A DNA stretch of 64,000 nucleotides from Microvelia longipes (GCA_018340805.1 JACMZG010001908.1:34845945-34909944); one strand, 5' to 3'; shown: positions 31,620-45,175, counted from the stretch's first letter. Translations and numbers: made by a program. Notes: generated by a model from the letters alone, not told the origin.

Positions 31620-34370
31620 AATATTGTAAAAGAATAAATAGTTAGTTGTCATAAAAATTTAATTTGTTACTTTTAGCATTTGCTACAAATTAAAATAAAA
31701 CAAAAATGGTGCAAACAAAACGTCAAATATAATTAAGTATACAAATTCTTCGCGCTTATTCCATTAAAAGTAAAGTCGAATAGCAGCAGATACTCGTGAT
31801 CTTTGTTTCGCTATAAGATCAGTACATTCTCAGTAAAAATTAACGAACGTGATAAAAAATTGTGAAAAAAGACTGTATTGATTCCGATAACACACGAAGC
31901 AAGAACCAAATTTGTTTCCGCTTTTTCAATTTATTAGTAGAGGACTAGGGCTCCTAGTTTCTAGAGTTATATAAACTTTAGAAAAAAAATATAATTAGTT
32001 TATTTATTCTTAAATTGGATTATTAAAAAAGAAGAACTCATGTAATTTTATTTGACTTTTCAAAGTAACTATAATTAACTTAAATAGTTATTAAAGATCG
32101 TCGTTAAATAGATAGCCAAAATAAATTGATTAACTTAATAAACTGTCCCGTCCTATAAGCGGCATTTTCTTCACATAGGATCAGGCATAAAAACAACTTT
32201 ACAAGATTATAAAACATTTTTTATAAATTACTCTCGATTAATCAAAATCTAAAAATTTATATCTTCAAGTAAAAATATTTAATATGAAATCATTCACAAG
32301 GACGAGGTATTAACGTCACTACTTAATAAAAAGAAGAATAAAAAAAAGAATAAGAAAAAAATAAGAATACAAACAAAATTTGTAAGATACTCTCACAAGC
32401 ATGCATATTTATGAAGAACGGTTCAATTGCTAAAAATATTCACGTAGACTTATAATATTACATGTATTATTCTTTATTTTATATTAATATATTTTCATAT
32501 TTATTTGAAACATTTTTAAACTTACTTCTTTTTTATAGCATTATTTATTTTATACCTGTCTTCTATTTATCTTACATATATGCATTTTCATTTCTCCTTA
32601 CTGTTTTTATTTATGATTTATACCTATTTATTGTTGATTCGCTTATTAGAGAAAAAATAATCGTTTAACTATTTTTTATACACCCAAGACCCGCGTGTGC
32701 GAGCAACCTAATTGAGCTGTGGTTTCCCTCAATTTTACAGGCAAATGCCAGGTAGATTCATCAAAATTCAGTCCACAGACTGCATAGGAAACCCTTTTTG
32801 ATACTCTTGCAATCTACCTTAACAATATAAATCTATTCAAAGCACCATAAAAAAAATAACTTTTGAAAATCCTGAAAAAAATAAAAAATAAAATACCCAA
32901 ACTAAAAAATATGAAATTAATCTTAACCAAAACAAACCCCCTCACACCCCAAAATATAAACAAAATGAATTCCAAAAAATAAAAATAAAGAGGCCCAAAT
33001 TACCTCAAAACAATAAATAAAATATGGCTCCGGTTTACACAAAATAAATATTGCATACTTGTTTGAAAAAAACTATTTTTTATTAAGAACCTTCCCTCGC
33101 ATTGTCTACCCTTTATTGTGATGACAATTTATCGTAATTTTATAATGCTGATTTGAAGTAACACTTAAATTTCTGAAATCTTTACTTCTTTACTTTAAAA
33201 TAACTCATTTAAATTTATTTTTATCAGCAAAAGGCAACCGTTAAGTAAATTACTATACTATCCATAGCCATTGTAGTTATTGTCTATATTTTTCTTTTAT
33301 TTCTCATTCTTTTCTTTGACTTAATAGTTATTTTATATTTATTGTTATCCTCTTAATAATTCTTATTAATCATTGTATTCTATTCTTATCCAATACTGTA
33401 CAAATACGTTTATTATTATTTACGATTCTTAAAATAATACAAAAGCACGCTTACTTTTAATATGAGAAATAGTATATAATACAGAGGATATTAAAAGTTC
33501 TAAGCTATATAATTAAAGTCCAACGCAAAAGTTTGCAAAGCAAAAAATAAAGATTGAACAGGTAAGGTTTTAAAAAAAGTTAAGTATGTTTTACCATCCA
33601 ATTTTATAAATTTGAACTTGTGAAGGTCTACATCAGGCTTACGTCAAAATACATCCACATCCGAAGGTACAGCCGCACGGTAAATGCCATTATAGTAAAA
33701 AGAAAAGGATCAGATGTAAAAGGTCTAAAAGGATGAAGCAGGGTGTCAACGAAACATTATATCATGTTTTAACATCTATTTTTATTTTTAAAGGTACTAT
33801 CTATAAAGAAGCTGAGTTAGGGACCCTTAAGCAAATATTACCTGAAGAAATGGAATGATTAATTAAGAGATGGGCCCAGATTTAAAAACCTGTTTCATGG
33901 TTTTTTCCATTAGATGTTTTTTTTAATATAAAGGGTTGGCCAATAAGATTTGAGTTTTTGTTAAGACCTGTTGAATGATTAACAAGGAAATATAGAAAAA
34001 AAACAATTGTGAAACTTTACTTCATTTTGAAGTATTTAAAATATAGGTAATTAAAATTAGGATATCTTTTAAATTTAAAAGTAATTTGAAGAAAACTTAT
34101 TAAAAGGCACAAAATGTACACCAGTGACACATATCTCTCGCGTTTCTAAAGACAACAAGGTTTCTATCATCGGAGAGAAGCGAGCAAACCCAACGTTAAG
34201 TCAACACAACAACTCCTGACATTTAATACGTTTAAAATAATTAAAATTTACTAGCAATAATATTAGTTATAATGAATAGTAATTACAAAATAAAATAAGT
34301 CAAATACAACAAAATTGAAATATATAGTCATTGCCTGAGGCTAAATTATTTCTTTTGATTTGTATAGAAA
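31620..34370. other. AT-rich stretch without recognised features
   Basis: No convincing gene. A hydrophobic 68-codon frame at 32462-32668 is AT-driven. The segment 32680-32800 is slightly richer in GC but unassigned. Confidence 0.4.
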
Positions 34371-34374
34371 TTGC

Positions 34375-34535
34375 AGGCTCGTAAGCTCGCCAGAACTTGT
34401 AAGGGAGATGAGAGGGGGGTGAAACCAATTCCAGAGGAGGCCATGAGCACACCTTTAGGGGACTTCCGCTGAAAACTACTTCATCAGAGAGGGCGACAAT
34501 TTTTCTAGGGGGGAGGGAGGGGATTAAGCTAGAGA
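34375..34535. other. GC-richer unassigned segment
   Basis: Purine-rich stretches GAGATGAGAGGGGGGTGAAA and GGGGGGAGGGAGGGG stand out from the AT-rich surroundings. No open frame or known repeat recognised. The G-runs could form a G-quadruplex, which is inference. Confidence 0.35.
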
Positions 34536-34720
34536 TTAGATTTGTCTCAGATGAATTTGAGGGACCAACCCTAATTTATGTAGTACCAACCAAAATAAAC
34601 AACATAAAACCTAGACTGTTGGCCTTGAATTTAAAACCTTTTAAGTACCATAGGGGTCAACCATATTTGTAAATCCTCCCTCATATCAGATTAAATTAAA
34701 ACCTGAACCTCCAGGTCGTA

Positions 34721-34749
34721 CAGCAACCGCTTCCATAGAGCGGTTGCTG
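34721..34749. repeat. 11-bp-stem hairpin
   Basis: CAGCAACCGCT, loop TCCATAG, AGCGGTTGCTG. It is directly followed by a degenerate echo, TTGCTGTTATTGAGCGGT. Confidence 0.65.
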
Positions 34750-35970
34750 TTAATTGCTGTTATTGAGCGGTTTTTATCTATAATTAATTGTATGCTAAAA
34801 TTTATTTTCTACAAATGTTTCCTCCAATGCAAACTGCACTTGAACCCCTATACCAAAAGAAACATTAATAATCGTGTGATCCCTACCAAACGCTACTGTG
34901 GGAACAACTTCACCAGTCCAAAAAACCTCATACGCGTAAAATAATACAACTCTTGTGGTTTGGGTATTGCCTTTCTTTTTGCTATCAAAAACCACCTTAA
35001 ACCTTAATAATAATTAAAAGAAAACACGATCCATTTTTTACTAAGTTATTTTCAATAAAATAATTATTTTTAGAACAATGTTAACGAAGTAAAAATAGAT
35101 CTTTTTATGCTCCTTTAGATTATGTCAATTTCAATTACTTACAATAGTGCAAATAACTGCAAGAATTACATAAAAGGGATATTATCTTAAAAATGTTAAT
35201 AAAAGTTAGAAAATAATAGTAACATAATATCTGAGGTGTTATGGTCTATTGCGCATGCGTGAGATATTTTTTAGTCGTATGTAATTAATATTATGTCAAA
35301 GTAGACATGATTTGTACGATATATTAATTGAAATTCTAGTAAAAATAGTACTACAACTACAGAATATATTTCGATAGTATATTTGTTATTAATACAGTAA
35401 TTCTTTTGAAGATTGATTTTAAAGTTATAAATAAAAAGTTGTGTCAATGAAACCTGTTACATATGGTCATATTTCAATGCAAAAAAATGAGAAAAGGACA
35501 AAATAAAAACGGATTTAATTGGAAGATTGATCTTGAGTAGCGCGCTTTTGGAATAAAAATATTTTTTTTGTACCGTTGCTTTGCCCATATTTCTACAGAA
35601 GGACAAACATGCTGAAGATGGACGATACATCGTGCTTTAACATAAATCAAAAACTGTCAAACAGTTGTCATTTTATGTTATAAAACCGTCTAAGCTCTAA
35701 TGACACTCAAAAGCGTATAAGCTTTCAGAACACCAAGAGCTAAGAAATGTTAATCACGAATTGCTTGCAGAATATTAAAAATAAATCATGATATCCTAAG
35801 CTTAAAATATGAAAGGCATGAGGCGGTAAAAATAGACAACTGAAAAAACTAACCTGCATATCAAAGGTTTTGGTGTAGAGGTTGCATTGAGTTTACTCTA
35901 CCCAAAAAGATCTTAACTACCCATCATGTTTTAAAGACGTTAAACTACTTTAACCCAATAAAAAAATACG

Positions 35971-36257
35971 GGCCTTCGGCCGTAGCCGCTACGCGGCCTC
36001 GGCGCTTCGCGCCTCGTCGCTCCACGGCGTCGGCCACCGGGCCGCTTCGCGCCCGGGGGCCTCCCTGTGGCCGCTTCGCGGCCACATTTGTTGTTGGTTT
36101 GTATTATGTGTTGTTCTTGTTACATGGCATTTTGCCATGTATCTAGCGAATTTTCACAGCCTTTCCACACAGGCCCGCTTCGCGGGCCTGAGAGGCTTTC
36201 TCACAAATTTGATTTTGCTAATTGAGATTTTATTCATACTCTATTATTAATAGAGTA
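35971..36257. repeat. Cluster of GC-rich hairpins capped by GCTTCGC
   Basis: A run of palindromes: GGCC-TTC-GGCC (35971-35981), GTAG-CCG-CTAC (35982-35992), GGCGC-TTC-GCGCC (36001-36013), CCGGGC...GCCCGG (36037-36056), TGTGGCCGC-TTC-GCGGCCACA (36066-36086), TACATGGCA-TTT-TGCCATGTA (36121-36141), CAGGCCCGC-TTC-GCGGGCCTG (36170-36190) and TACTCTATTA-T-TAATAGAGTA (36237-36257). Four have a TTC loop closed by GC pairs, so the minus strand shows GCGAAGC at the tips. GC content jumps abruptly to a level unlike any flank. No open frame or known element fits. Foreign or organellar origin, a cluster of tiny inverted-repeat elements, or assembly contamination are possible. Confidence 0.8.
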
Positions 36258-36720
36258 TTATTAATATTAAAATTAAGAAGCATTATTGTGCCGGCAATCG
36301 CGCAACAATTGTCACGGAATTCATTCTAGCTACACAAATTTAAAGTCAGACAGCTTTAACTTTCACAGAGTTTTATTGGTATAAGTATCGATACGAAGAA
36401 GGAACAACTGTAACATAAAACGTCCCGTTTTCGCGAACAATAATCGAACAAGAACCCGTAAAAACCCATTTGAACCCTGGTTAGAACCCGTAAAAGAATA
36501 TTTTACCGTCTAAACTAATAAATCTTGAAACGAATCAAAAAACTAGAATAAAATACGTCAAACATAATCTTTCCTGACAGTGTTGTCCAAAACAAAAACA
36601 TTACAAAAAAAAAACAAATATAGATAAAAATAAACCTAGCGCGCCGCGACAATTATAAACAAAAATATATTCATGATTTTAGTTTTTTAAATAAAAAATG
36701 CCGTTTCCGTCACTTAAGAT

Positions 36721-37170
36721 TGCCTGACTGAGCTGAAAACCGGTCGCAATCGTTTTAGAATGACTTCGACCATATAAAGACTACTTCGAGGTTCTTCCGC
36801 TTACGGCCTGCTTAGCTCGGCGTGGTTTAGTGGAAGCCATTTTTGTCCTGTCTCTCTGGGACAGTAGGCTTACCAGGATGGAGCAAGAGGTAGAGGCCCC
36901 TCTTTTATACCATATCACCACCTCTAACACTACTGAACCCAACAGATATCGTACGAGTCTTTGACCTAGACGTATACATATATACAAGATTATATATATA
37001 TGTATACAGTTTGCCATTTGTGATGATTCGATTGAGCTGAAATTGGTCTAATCGACTCAGCTAGCCGTCTACTTTAACACGAAATACCTTGTTTTAAAGC
37101 CATTTCAAGTTTCAAAAAAAAATTTTTTTTCAAGACGTCATAACTTGGTTGATGACGTCATAATGTTTTT
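36721..37170 (+). repeat. TGACGTCAT dispersed repeat, longest copy
   Basis: It includes GAGCTGAAAACCGGTCGCAA (about 36730), GAGCTGAAATTGGTCTAATC (about 37034), AGCTAGCCGTCTACTTTAA and CATAACTTGGTTGATGACGT. The order matches the minus strand of 24335-24545. A TATATACA microsatellite at 36970-37010 sits between the two halves. Confidence 0.6.
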
Positions 37171-37298
37171 ATAAACAATAGGCCTCGTAACCTCCTCGAC
37201 ATCTCGCGATTTGCAAAGTTTCGTTTCAATTTGAGAACGCCTTCGAGAGTTATCGTTCGCCATACGAAAGGGGGTAGAAACTCTTACATACATATATA

Positions 37299-37344
<46 letters not shown>

Positions 37345-37520
37345 TATATAAACTTTTTTCGGACATATTTTTTTGTTATCAGGAAGTCAAGGAACCGATT
37401 CCGCTCACTCCCACCTCAACTTCCGTCATCCGAACAACCTCATAAGCGTCATTTTCATAATGAAAATTCGCTAAAAATCACCGCTACCTCTCCTCCCCCC
37501 GAGACCCAAACGTCATAAGC
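37171..37520 (+). repeat. Microsatellite-bearing repeat continuing from 37.1 kb
   Basis: GCAAAGTTTCGTTTCAATTT and GAGAGTTATCGTTCGCCATA, then a (TA)n array (37290-37350), then TTCCGTCATCCGAACAACCT and CATAAGCGTCATTTTCATAA, then GAAAATTCGCTAAAAATC. The last block recurs at 31233, 24350, 29905 and 56865. Confidence 0.55.
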
Positions 37521-37773
37521 TCATTTTTTATGTGCAGTATTTAATATGAGCAAGGAATTTGTTTAACTTGCAACTGTGTCATGTTAATTACATTAATCAA
37601 CACTAGTTTACGTTGAATAGTCATACACTTGAACAAAGTTAAGAGATTATCTTTGGTCATGTTGATATCTAATTGTAATAATAGTAGTAATACTATAATG
37701 TTAGTTATAATGTTACGTATTAACTTAAAATGTTCAAGAAATGAAAAGGTCGTATTTTGATTTAGCAAATTTT

Positions 37774-37945
37774 GGGGCACGGTAGTGCCCCTGTCAAGTC
37801 TAGCTGTCACTGGTGTACCATCCTTTACAGGAAGCATCTCGAGGCTATTTTCACCCCCTCGCATCTTTTTATTAAGGGCAATAATAAAAAGATTATTATT
37901 AGTTACATTAACTAAAAACAATTGTTGAGCTGACCCATTCGACCG
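37774..37945 (+). repeat. Dispersed repeat with conserved GC-rich hairpin, copy B
   Basis: Homologue of 1546-1700 in the same orientation. It opens with GGGGCAC, loop GGTA, GTGCCCC (37774-37791) and ends with GAGCTGACCCATTCGACC. The stem is kept although the loop changed. The minus-strand frame crossing it (37541-37921) is not shared with copy A and is not called as a gene. Confidence 0.65.
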
Positions 37946-38202
37946 AATCTTTAAATTTATAAATATCTTTAACTATACATCTAAGACCTCATACATACAA
38001 ACAAGTATTATTGGGACACTAAGACTTGGCTTATTCAATGATCTCATAACTTTTACGCTCGACTTGGCTCTTTTTTTTACACGCATGTGATTTTTTGGGA
38101 TCAAAACAAAACCCTCTTCTCGATCTCCAAAATGTTTTCCAGAGTTAACTCCAGACAGCAAAACTACAAAACATCTAGGGACACTCGCGCATACAAACAC
38201 AC

Positions 38203-38203
<1 letters not shown>

Positions 38204-38234
<31 letters not shown>

Positions 38235-38276
38235 CTGTGTGTGTGTGTGTGTGTGTGTGTCTGTCTGTGCGTGTGT
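38204..38276. repeat. (TA)n-(TG)n compound microsatellite
   Basis: TA units from about 38208, TG units from about 38236, then CTGTCTGTGCGTGTG. Similar arrays are found inside composite-repeat leaders. Confidence 0.93.
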
Positions 38277-39062
38277 ATGTATAGAAGCCCAAAAAAATCC
38301 ACCCCCTCCCACTTCTTCACTCCTCTTGTTCTATGCGACTAAACAAATAAGCGTAGTTTTTTATTAATTTTTTTTTAAATATAGCAATTATTACCTTATT
38401 AACTATGAAGCAAGAAGTAGACTTTCTAGTTAGGCTATATATTCTTGTTAATGAACTTAACAAGGTATTTCGTGACACAAATTGGTCATCTGAAACAAAC
38501 AAAATATATTTGATTAGTTTTATAAACTAGAGAAAATAAACTTAAATAATTGACAACTATAAAACGTTTTATACACAATACATGCAACAAAATGTTAGAA
38601 AATCTACATATTTAAGACAGAAAAAGATAAAGATAAAACATTTCATTGAAATCGTAATCAACATTGAAGCACATATAAATTCTTGGTACGTTTGGTATTG
38701 AAAAATTGCTACCATATATCTCAGTTAAATAAATAATGTTGATGGGAGATCATGAGTAATAGGGTTATAATGAATATAAGTAAAACGTTTGAAAGAATAA
38801 AACTAAATAAGATGTTTTTGTCAGTAAAATAAATCTTAATTTTTCAAAGTAAAATATTAAGAAAAAAGACTACTATGTTTAGAATATTTAAGTTGATTAA
38901 AAATTGCCTTTACCAGTCAAAGCACGCTTAATTCAAAGTTTTTGGAACCTATTTTAATGTTTTTTGTTTATGAAAGAATTGAGTTAACTTTAACTAACTA
39001 ACAACATTTTTGGGATACATTTATAACGTTTTCTTTTTGACGGCTACTAAAATTTTGTTGAA

Positions 39063-39228
39063 CTCTATTATAAAATAATAACAGTCACTGAACCAGCTTT
39101 AGTTCTACAATTTTTAGTACTTAAATACTTTTAATAAAACAGTGGTTTACAAAATCATAATAAAATAAAGAAGTATTAAAAACTATTGTAGAACTAAAGC
39201 TGGTTCACTGAGTATTATTATTATAGAG
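39063..39228. mobile_element. Foldback/MITE, 166 bp
   Basis: The arms from CTCTATTATAAAATAATAAC (39063) and the right arm ending at 39228 are inverted repeats. The central block CACTGAACCAGCTTTAGTTC plus TACAAT is perfect (39085-39110 versus 39185-39210). Non-coding. Confidence 0.75.
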
Positions 39229-41340
39229 ACATACAAAATTTTATTTAAATCTCAAAACTGTTTTTCTTTAGTTTCTTTCAATTATATTTTTATCAAATAA
39301 TAGTGCTCACAATAATAATAATAACTCTCCGTAAAACCTACTTTGAATGAATTATTTTTTGTTAATTGTTTTTAATTTTGTTACTTTTATTAATTTTTAA
39401 TTGACATCAGAATCGGCTTTCAGCCTGATAAAGGCTTTCACCAATACCGGTAAATTATAAAGAAGATAAAAAAGGTTACTTAGATAAAGATTTTTTTATT
39501 GTGTTCGTCCACATTTAGTTTACCAGTTTTTTTTAGTTTAATGTAAAAGGCAACATAACCTTATTTGTCATAAATCTCTTTTTCATATCATAATACTCTT
39601 ATATATACTTTTTTTATTTAATTATTTTCTTACTTTGAAACATAAAAAAGTAAAATAAGTCCTTCTTCGGCATTCCAGTCGACTTAAATAAAAAAATGTA
39701 AATTTTTATAAAATGTACTATATACAACTTAATTATCTTAAGTTAAGAAGGAGTGTTATAAAATTACTTAATACAAAATAATGTAAGGTAAGGATTGATA
39801 TCATAGTGTAAAGATACAAAGCGAACAAGATATTGTAAGAAGCCAAAAACATGTCTTAGTTCCTGTGCAGGTAAACTTATATGTGTTAAATAGGGGATAA
39901 AGGGAAGGAAGGAAATCAACTTAACTGAGTTTACGAAGCATTCAGGATACAGTATATTAAGGGTCCATCGGACCAGTCAGAGAATTGGACAGGCATCTAA
40001 TGTTAGCTTTTTTTAATTTATGAAATTCAATAAAGTTTTTAAATTCTAGTTAGTAAAGTTAAAAGATTAAAATCAATTTATTAAAATTTTTATTTTTGTT
40101 AATGTATTGCTTGCACTAAGTTGTGCTTTTATTTACACACTTTTTTATCCTTAGTATACTTTTTCTTTAATTAAGGAAGTTATCGGTTTTTATGATCGAT
40201 TAAGGCGACATCCACTGCGGCGTTAACTGACCTGTCCAACCAGGTTCTAGTTCTACTCCATTTGCAATATTTTATAACAAATGCCTTCTTATGTGCAAAA
40301 GAAGGTGTTAAAGATAAAAAGATTTATCTTTATCGCCTAAGTCGTACTAAGCTAATTAGAATTAACTAGAAATTTATCCTACAATGACTCTTATATAGTA
40401 ATTTTATTCCCATTTTGTCGTCATTTATGTCTCCATTTGTAGGTGTAAGTAAGTAAATATATAAAATTCGAATGAAGATAAAAAGAGAAAAAAAATGTTT
40501 CACACATCAATTCATAATAGGTATTAAGATCCAATAATACTATTATTGTATTTAAAGAAAATTATTATAATATTTTTTACTTCATTTAATTTTTAAACAA
40601 TATCAAGGTTTTAACACACATACATATTTAATAAAATACTAACTAATATAACTTTTCAAAGTCAATAACAAAAAATAAATAATTACACAACATAAAGTAA
40701 TAAAATTATATTTTTCAAATTTTAATTACGTAATAAATTAATATAAATATTATAAGCGAATAAACATTTTCACAATTATGCACTTAAATTAAAACAAAAT
40801 TTCAATTACAATAAATAATAAATAAAAAAAATTAATTAAAGTTATAGATAAATAATAATTGGAAAAAATAATGACAGTTGTGAAGTAAAATAAAACATTA
40901 AAATCATTTTTTATTGCTAAGTGTGTTTTAAATCAATGTTTTAATATGTTTTATTTTCATGTTTTAAGAACTGATACAGAGTAAATTATAGACAACAAGT
41001 TTCACAAAAAATTTGTAAAATATTTTAAACATATTTTTTTGCTCAATATTTTGACATTTTAAACTAGATTTTGATCAAAGTTTAGGTTATTTTATAAAGG
41101 AAGAGAATATAAAAACATAAATATATATTTCTAGTGGAAAACTAATCTATAATAAATTATTAAACTTTTTAAATGTCAAAATAATAAAAATACCTAATTA
41201 AGATTTAAATAATGTCAGGCATAAATACTACAAATGTCAAAGATAAACAATAGCAGATTGTTCTTAATAAATTTTAAATTTTAAGTGGGATGTCAAAATA
41301 TTTAAAAAAACCATCAAGTTAAATCTATATAAGTTTTTAT
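39229..41340. other. AT-rich stretch without recognised features
   Basis: Only tiny hairpins such as AAAGATAAA/TTTATCTTT near 40311-40332. No gene seen. Confidence 0.4.
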
Positions 41341-44300
41341 AAACCACACCAGCCTGCACTTACCGCACTATTTCGCCGCCACCAATCCGCTCGCGCGCAC
41401 CACCCACGCACAGCACACCCTCACACAACAACACCGTCGCCCATCAATCACACTTCTCAAACACACTCATCACCACGCCCACCTCGGCCGCTCTACACCA
41501 ACCACCCACCCCAAACACCCTCTCACTACGCCAACACAATATACACCCTGCTGCACGCACACCACACTCTCGCACAGACCACCGACCACCACTCACACAA
41601 CTTTACCCACAGGCACTACACACTCCTCCCCTCTCCCGCCCACGCTCCCCACCCCTGACACACACCCAAACCACGCTTTATTTCTCAATCACTCACTTCA
41701 CTACCTGTTTGCGCTCGACACCTCCTGCGCACACTCACTCACTCTCACCTCTCTCACAACTCCTCACTCACACTCACACCCTCCCATGCATCACACCTCA
41801 CACACACACACACGCAAACTTCACTAACCCACCTCCACCTCTTCATTCTACACCCACTCACCACACAAACTCACAGCACACACGCAGCGCGCCGCCGTCG
41901 AAGCCCGCGCCCGCCTCCTCACGGCACGCTCCGGCACACATCTCTTGCCTCGCAACACCACGTACTCAACCCCTCACACACTCACCACTCCTCTCCCCTC
42001 ACTCTCACCACTCTCACTACTCAACATCAGCCTCCAACACCTCACTCTCACTTCTACCTAACACTACACTCACATCCTCCAACACCGACACACCAACACA
42101 CCCGCAACACCCAATCCTCTAGGCCACACTCTAGCCTCTCACACCCAGACTCTCTCCCTCCCCACCAACGCTCCCCTGCTACTCGCACTCACGCTCACTC
42201 TCGCACCCTCGCCTCCCAACCACACACTCACAAACACACACCACTCCTCGCCTTCACCACTACATCCTCCTTCGCCCTCTTACTCCTCTACTCCTCCTCA
42301 CTCAACTCACCTTCGTCTCCTCACTCTCACTATCGCTCTTCTCTCCTCGGCCTCCTAGCTTACACACAACCACACTCTCTCTGTCTCTCGCTCTCTCTCA
42401 GCCCTGTCCTCGTACGCTTCACCACACCTCGCACTCAGCACAAATCGCCACCATCACTCCTCCCGCACACACTCTCGCTTCTCACCCCGACGCTCACACC
42501 CCGCTTTCTCCCCATCTTTCTCCACTCACTCTCCACCCGAGGCACCGCCCCCCCCACCCTCTCACACTCACACTCTTCACTCACTCTCCTCCTTCCTCTC
42601 TCTCTCCTCCGGTCCACCCTCGCAACATCACGCACACTTCACCTCTCTCGCCTCCCCTCTTAGCACTATCCGTCGTCACACCCACAACCTTAATAACGCA
42701 AATAACCCTCCACGCAACTCTCCGCTACCTCACCCCTCACTCACCCGCACCACCCACACCCCTTTCCCCCCACTCCTCACCTCCGGCCATCCTCGCACGC
42801 CCGCTATCCCGCACACCCCCATCTGCCCGACCCTCTCTCTCGCTGCTCACGACACACTCCACTCCCCACTCATGCACTCACCTCACCACTCACCCCTCTC
42901 ACAACTCTTCCACTACTCTCTCACCCCTCCTCCCCCCCCCCCTCTACCTCTACCCCCTACCTCCACTCCAGCACAAAACGCTAAAACAACGCACCAACAC
43001 CCCTCCACTGCTCTCACCCCCACTCCACCCACTACACCCCACTCTCTCGCACTACTCCGCTCACCACACACCAACACACACACCTTACAACCAACTACAC
43101 CTCTCCACTCTCGCACTCACACAACCTCACTCGCTTACACAACACTCCTCCTCCACCAGCACACTGCCTCTACCACTCCGGCCTCTTCCTACCCTCACTC
43201 CACACAACTGACGCACACCCCACACTCCCTCACCTCAACAATCCTTCCTACACCTCTAACACACACGCTCGCACACAACACTCTCTCTCCCACTGACTCC
43301 TGCACCTTCCCACACCTCTCAACGACCGCTCACCATCACCACACTATTCTCTACACCTCTTACCTTCTCACCACACACTCCTCCTTCTCGTTAGGCACCC
43401 CACACACTCGCTCTCTCTAGCACACACACTCTTCTCACTCTCGACAACACACCACTCACCCACACCTCTCGCACCACTCTCTCGTACAACCTCCACCCTC
43501 TCTCATCCTTTCTCTCTCTTCTCTACACCAATCTTCTTCCCTTATCTTCATCCTCCTTATCACACTTTCGCTTCACCCATCCGCACTTCACCATACCCTC
43601 TCCCCTAAACACTTCCTTCTTACACCACGTTTTCTAAACTCACCCCTCCCCAACACACACTCTCACCTGCTCTCACACTCTCCTCTCTTCTCATAAACAC
43701 AACTCAAAATATAAAGCTGGCCAACAGAAAAACAGAACACAAACGCCACACGTCTAGAGCACAAAGACGCAGACTGTCCTCCTCGAGCATTCTCGACCTA
43801 CAAAACCCAATCCCTCTACCACCCACACGTCTCACACCACTCTCACACACAACAAACAGACACACCATCACACACACTCGCTCAACAATCACGCTTACTC
43901 ACTGCCTCTATCACCCACTCCACCACTCACCTCTCACAACTTGACGCGAGCTCTCTCAACCCTCTGACACAACCACAACACAACACGCTTCCCAACCTCA
44001 ACACCATCTCTCAAACCAACCACACCCCACCAACCACCACCACCACCCACACCACCAAAACCAATACAGCGTACAGCCCGCGCCCACTCTTCTTCACAAT
44101 CTCTTCCTCCACACCACTCCACACCCATGCTCTCACTCCTCTCCTCATCTAACTGCTCATGATTATCAAACCATCCGACCACCCCCGTCCCGTGCTCTCT
44201 CGCTACCACCCGCTCACCACCATCCAACTCTCGGCCCCCCGCTGACACTCACCCATTAAAACACATTCTTTGAAATATTACTCGCGAAATTGCCCGCTCC

Positions 44301-44769
44301 CTCGAACACCTATCACTTTCTCTCCTTCCTAACCACACCACCTCACACTCCATCCTACACTCTCCGCACCACCCTAACACACCCACGCTACCTACACTAC
44401 ACCCCCACCCTACACACCCTCACCCAATCCTCACACTTACTTTGTCCACTTCATCACCACGGTCCTACTACAACCCAGCCCCCCACTCTAAAACCACCAA
44501 CCTCCGCCCATACCCTCTTAATCTCCACCTCTGCACTCTTTCATCTACCTCACTCTCTGCACCTCACGCAACACTGCGCCCCGGCGCTCCCCTGATCACA
44601 CACCCAACTAACCCCCTTCCGCACGACCATTCAAATTCACTACCCCAATCACCTTCTCGCGACGACACCGCATCTTTTCCTTCTACCACACTCGACCCCG
44701 TCAAACACTCCTATCTTCTAGCCAGTCTCATCCCATACACGTTACTTCTTCACCTTACCTTCCGCCCCA
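41341..44769. repeat. 3.4-kb C-rich, G-depleted asymmetric block
   Basis: The plus strand switches abruptly from AT-rich DNA to a C/A/T sequence built of irregular CAC, CTC, CACA and CTCT units. In three 60-base rows counted by hand (41761, 42001, 43081) G occurs two, one and two times; the 41761 row has 30 C. The minus strand is correspondingly G-rich. Lack of G removes TAG and TGA stops, so long plus-strand frames (for example 41709-42122 and 42872-43420) are artefacts. Two islands of ordinary complexity lie at about 43690-43800 and 44256-44300. There is no fixed period. It may be a degenerate CAC/CTC satellite or an assembly artefact. Confidence 0.85.
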
Positions 44770-45124
44770 TGATTTTTTTTTTAAAAAAAAGGCGTATAAT
44801 CAAATAATTAGTTAGAAAATAATAATTATTTATAATATCCATTAAAGGAGTGTGGAGGTGTCACAAAACAAGTAAAAATAAAGAAGACTACTGGTTAGAA
44901 TAGTCCAGTACATGAAGCTACTATGAAGAATAGGTCAGTACGGTGGTAGGTAAGTAACTAAAGATGCACAAATGGAGCAGCGAACGTTTGCTTCTTTAAA
45001 GCGTTTGAGCAGGTTTGACATAAAGGCCTTCGTGTTACCGTTTTTGTTTTAATTAGAGGTTGTTGTAATTACAGAGAATATTGTAATATGTACTGAAAAT
45101 ACAAAATAATTAAAAACATGCATT

Positions 45125-45175
45125 ATTACAACCAAAAATCGGGTATGGGGTAGCTCATATTTATGAACAACCCCG
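45125..45175 (-). repeat. Tail fragment of the 5S-like repeat
   Basis: AAAAATCGGGTATGGGGTAG matches the 3' tail, inverted, of other copies (62525, 13724). It immediately precedes the 506-bp foldback. Confidence 0.5.

Noticed and set aside
37541..37921. 126-codon minus-strand frame containing KMRGGENSLEMLPVKDGTPV
   Set aside because: It overlaps the dispersed repeat 37774-37945, whose other copy at 1546-1700 does not keep the frame.
41709..43420. Long open frames in the C-rich block (for example 41709-42122 and 42872-43420)
   Set aside because: Scarcity of G removes most stop codons. The translations are low-complexity Ser/Thr/His/Pro strings without any domain.
41341..44769. Telomere or subtelomere for the C-rich block
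   Set aside because: No TTAGG/CCTAA or other regular telomeric unit was seen and the block is internal.
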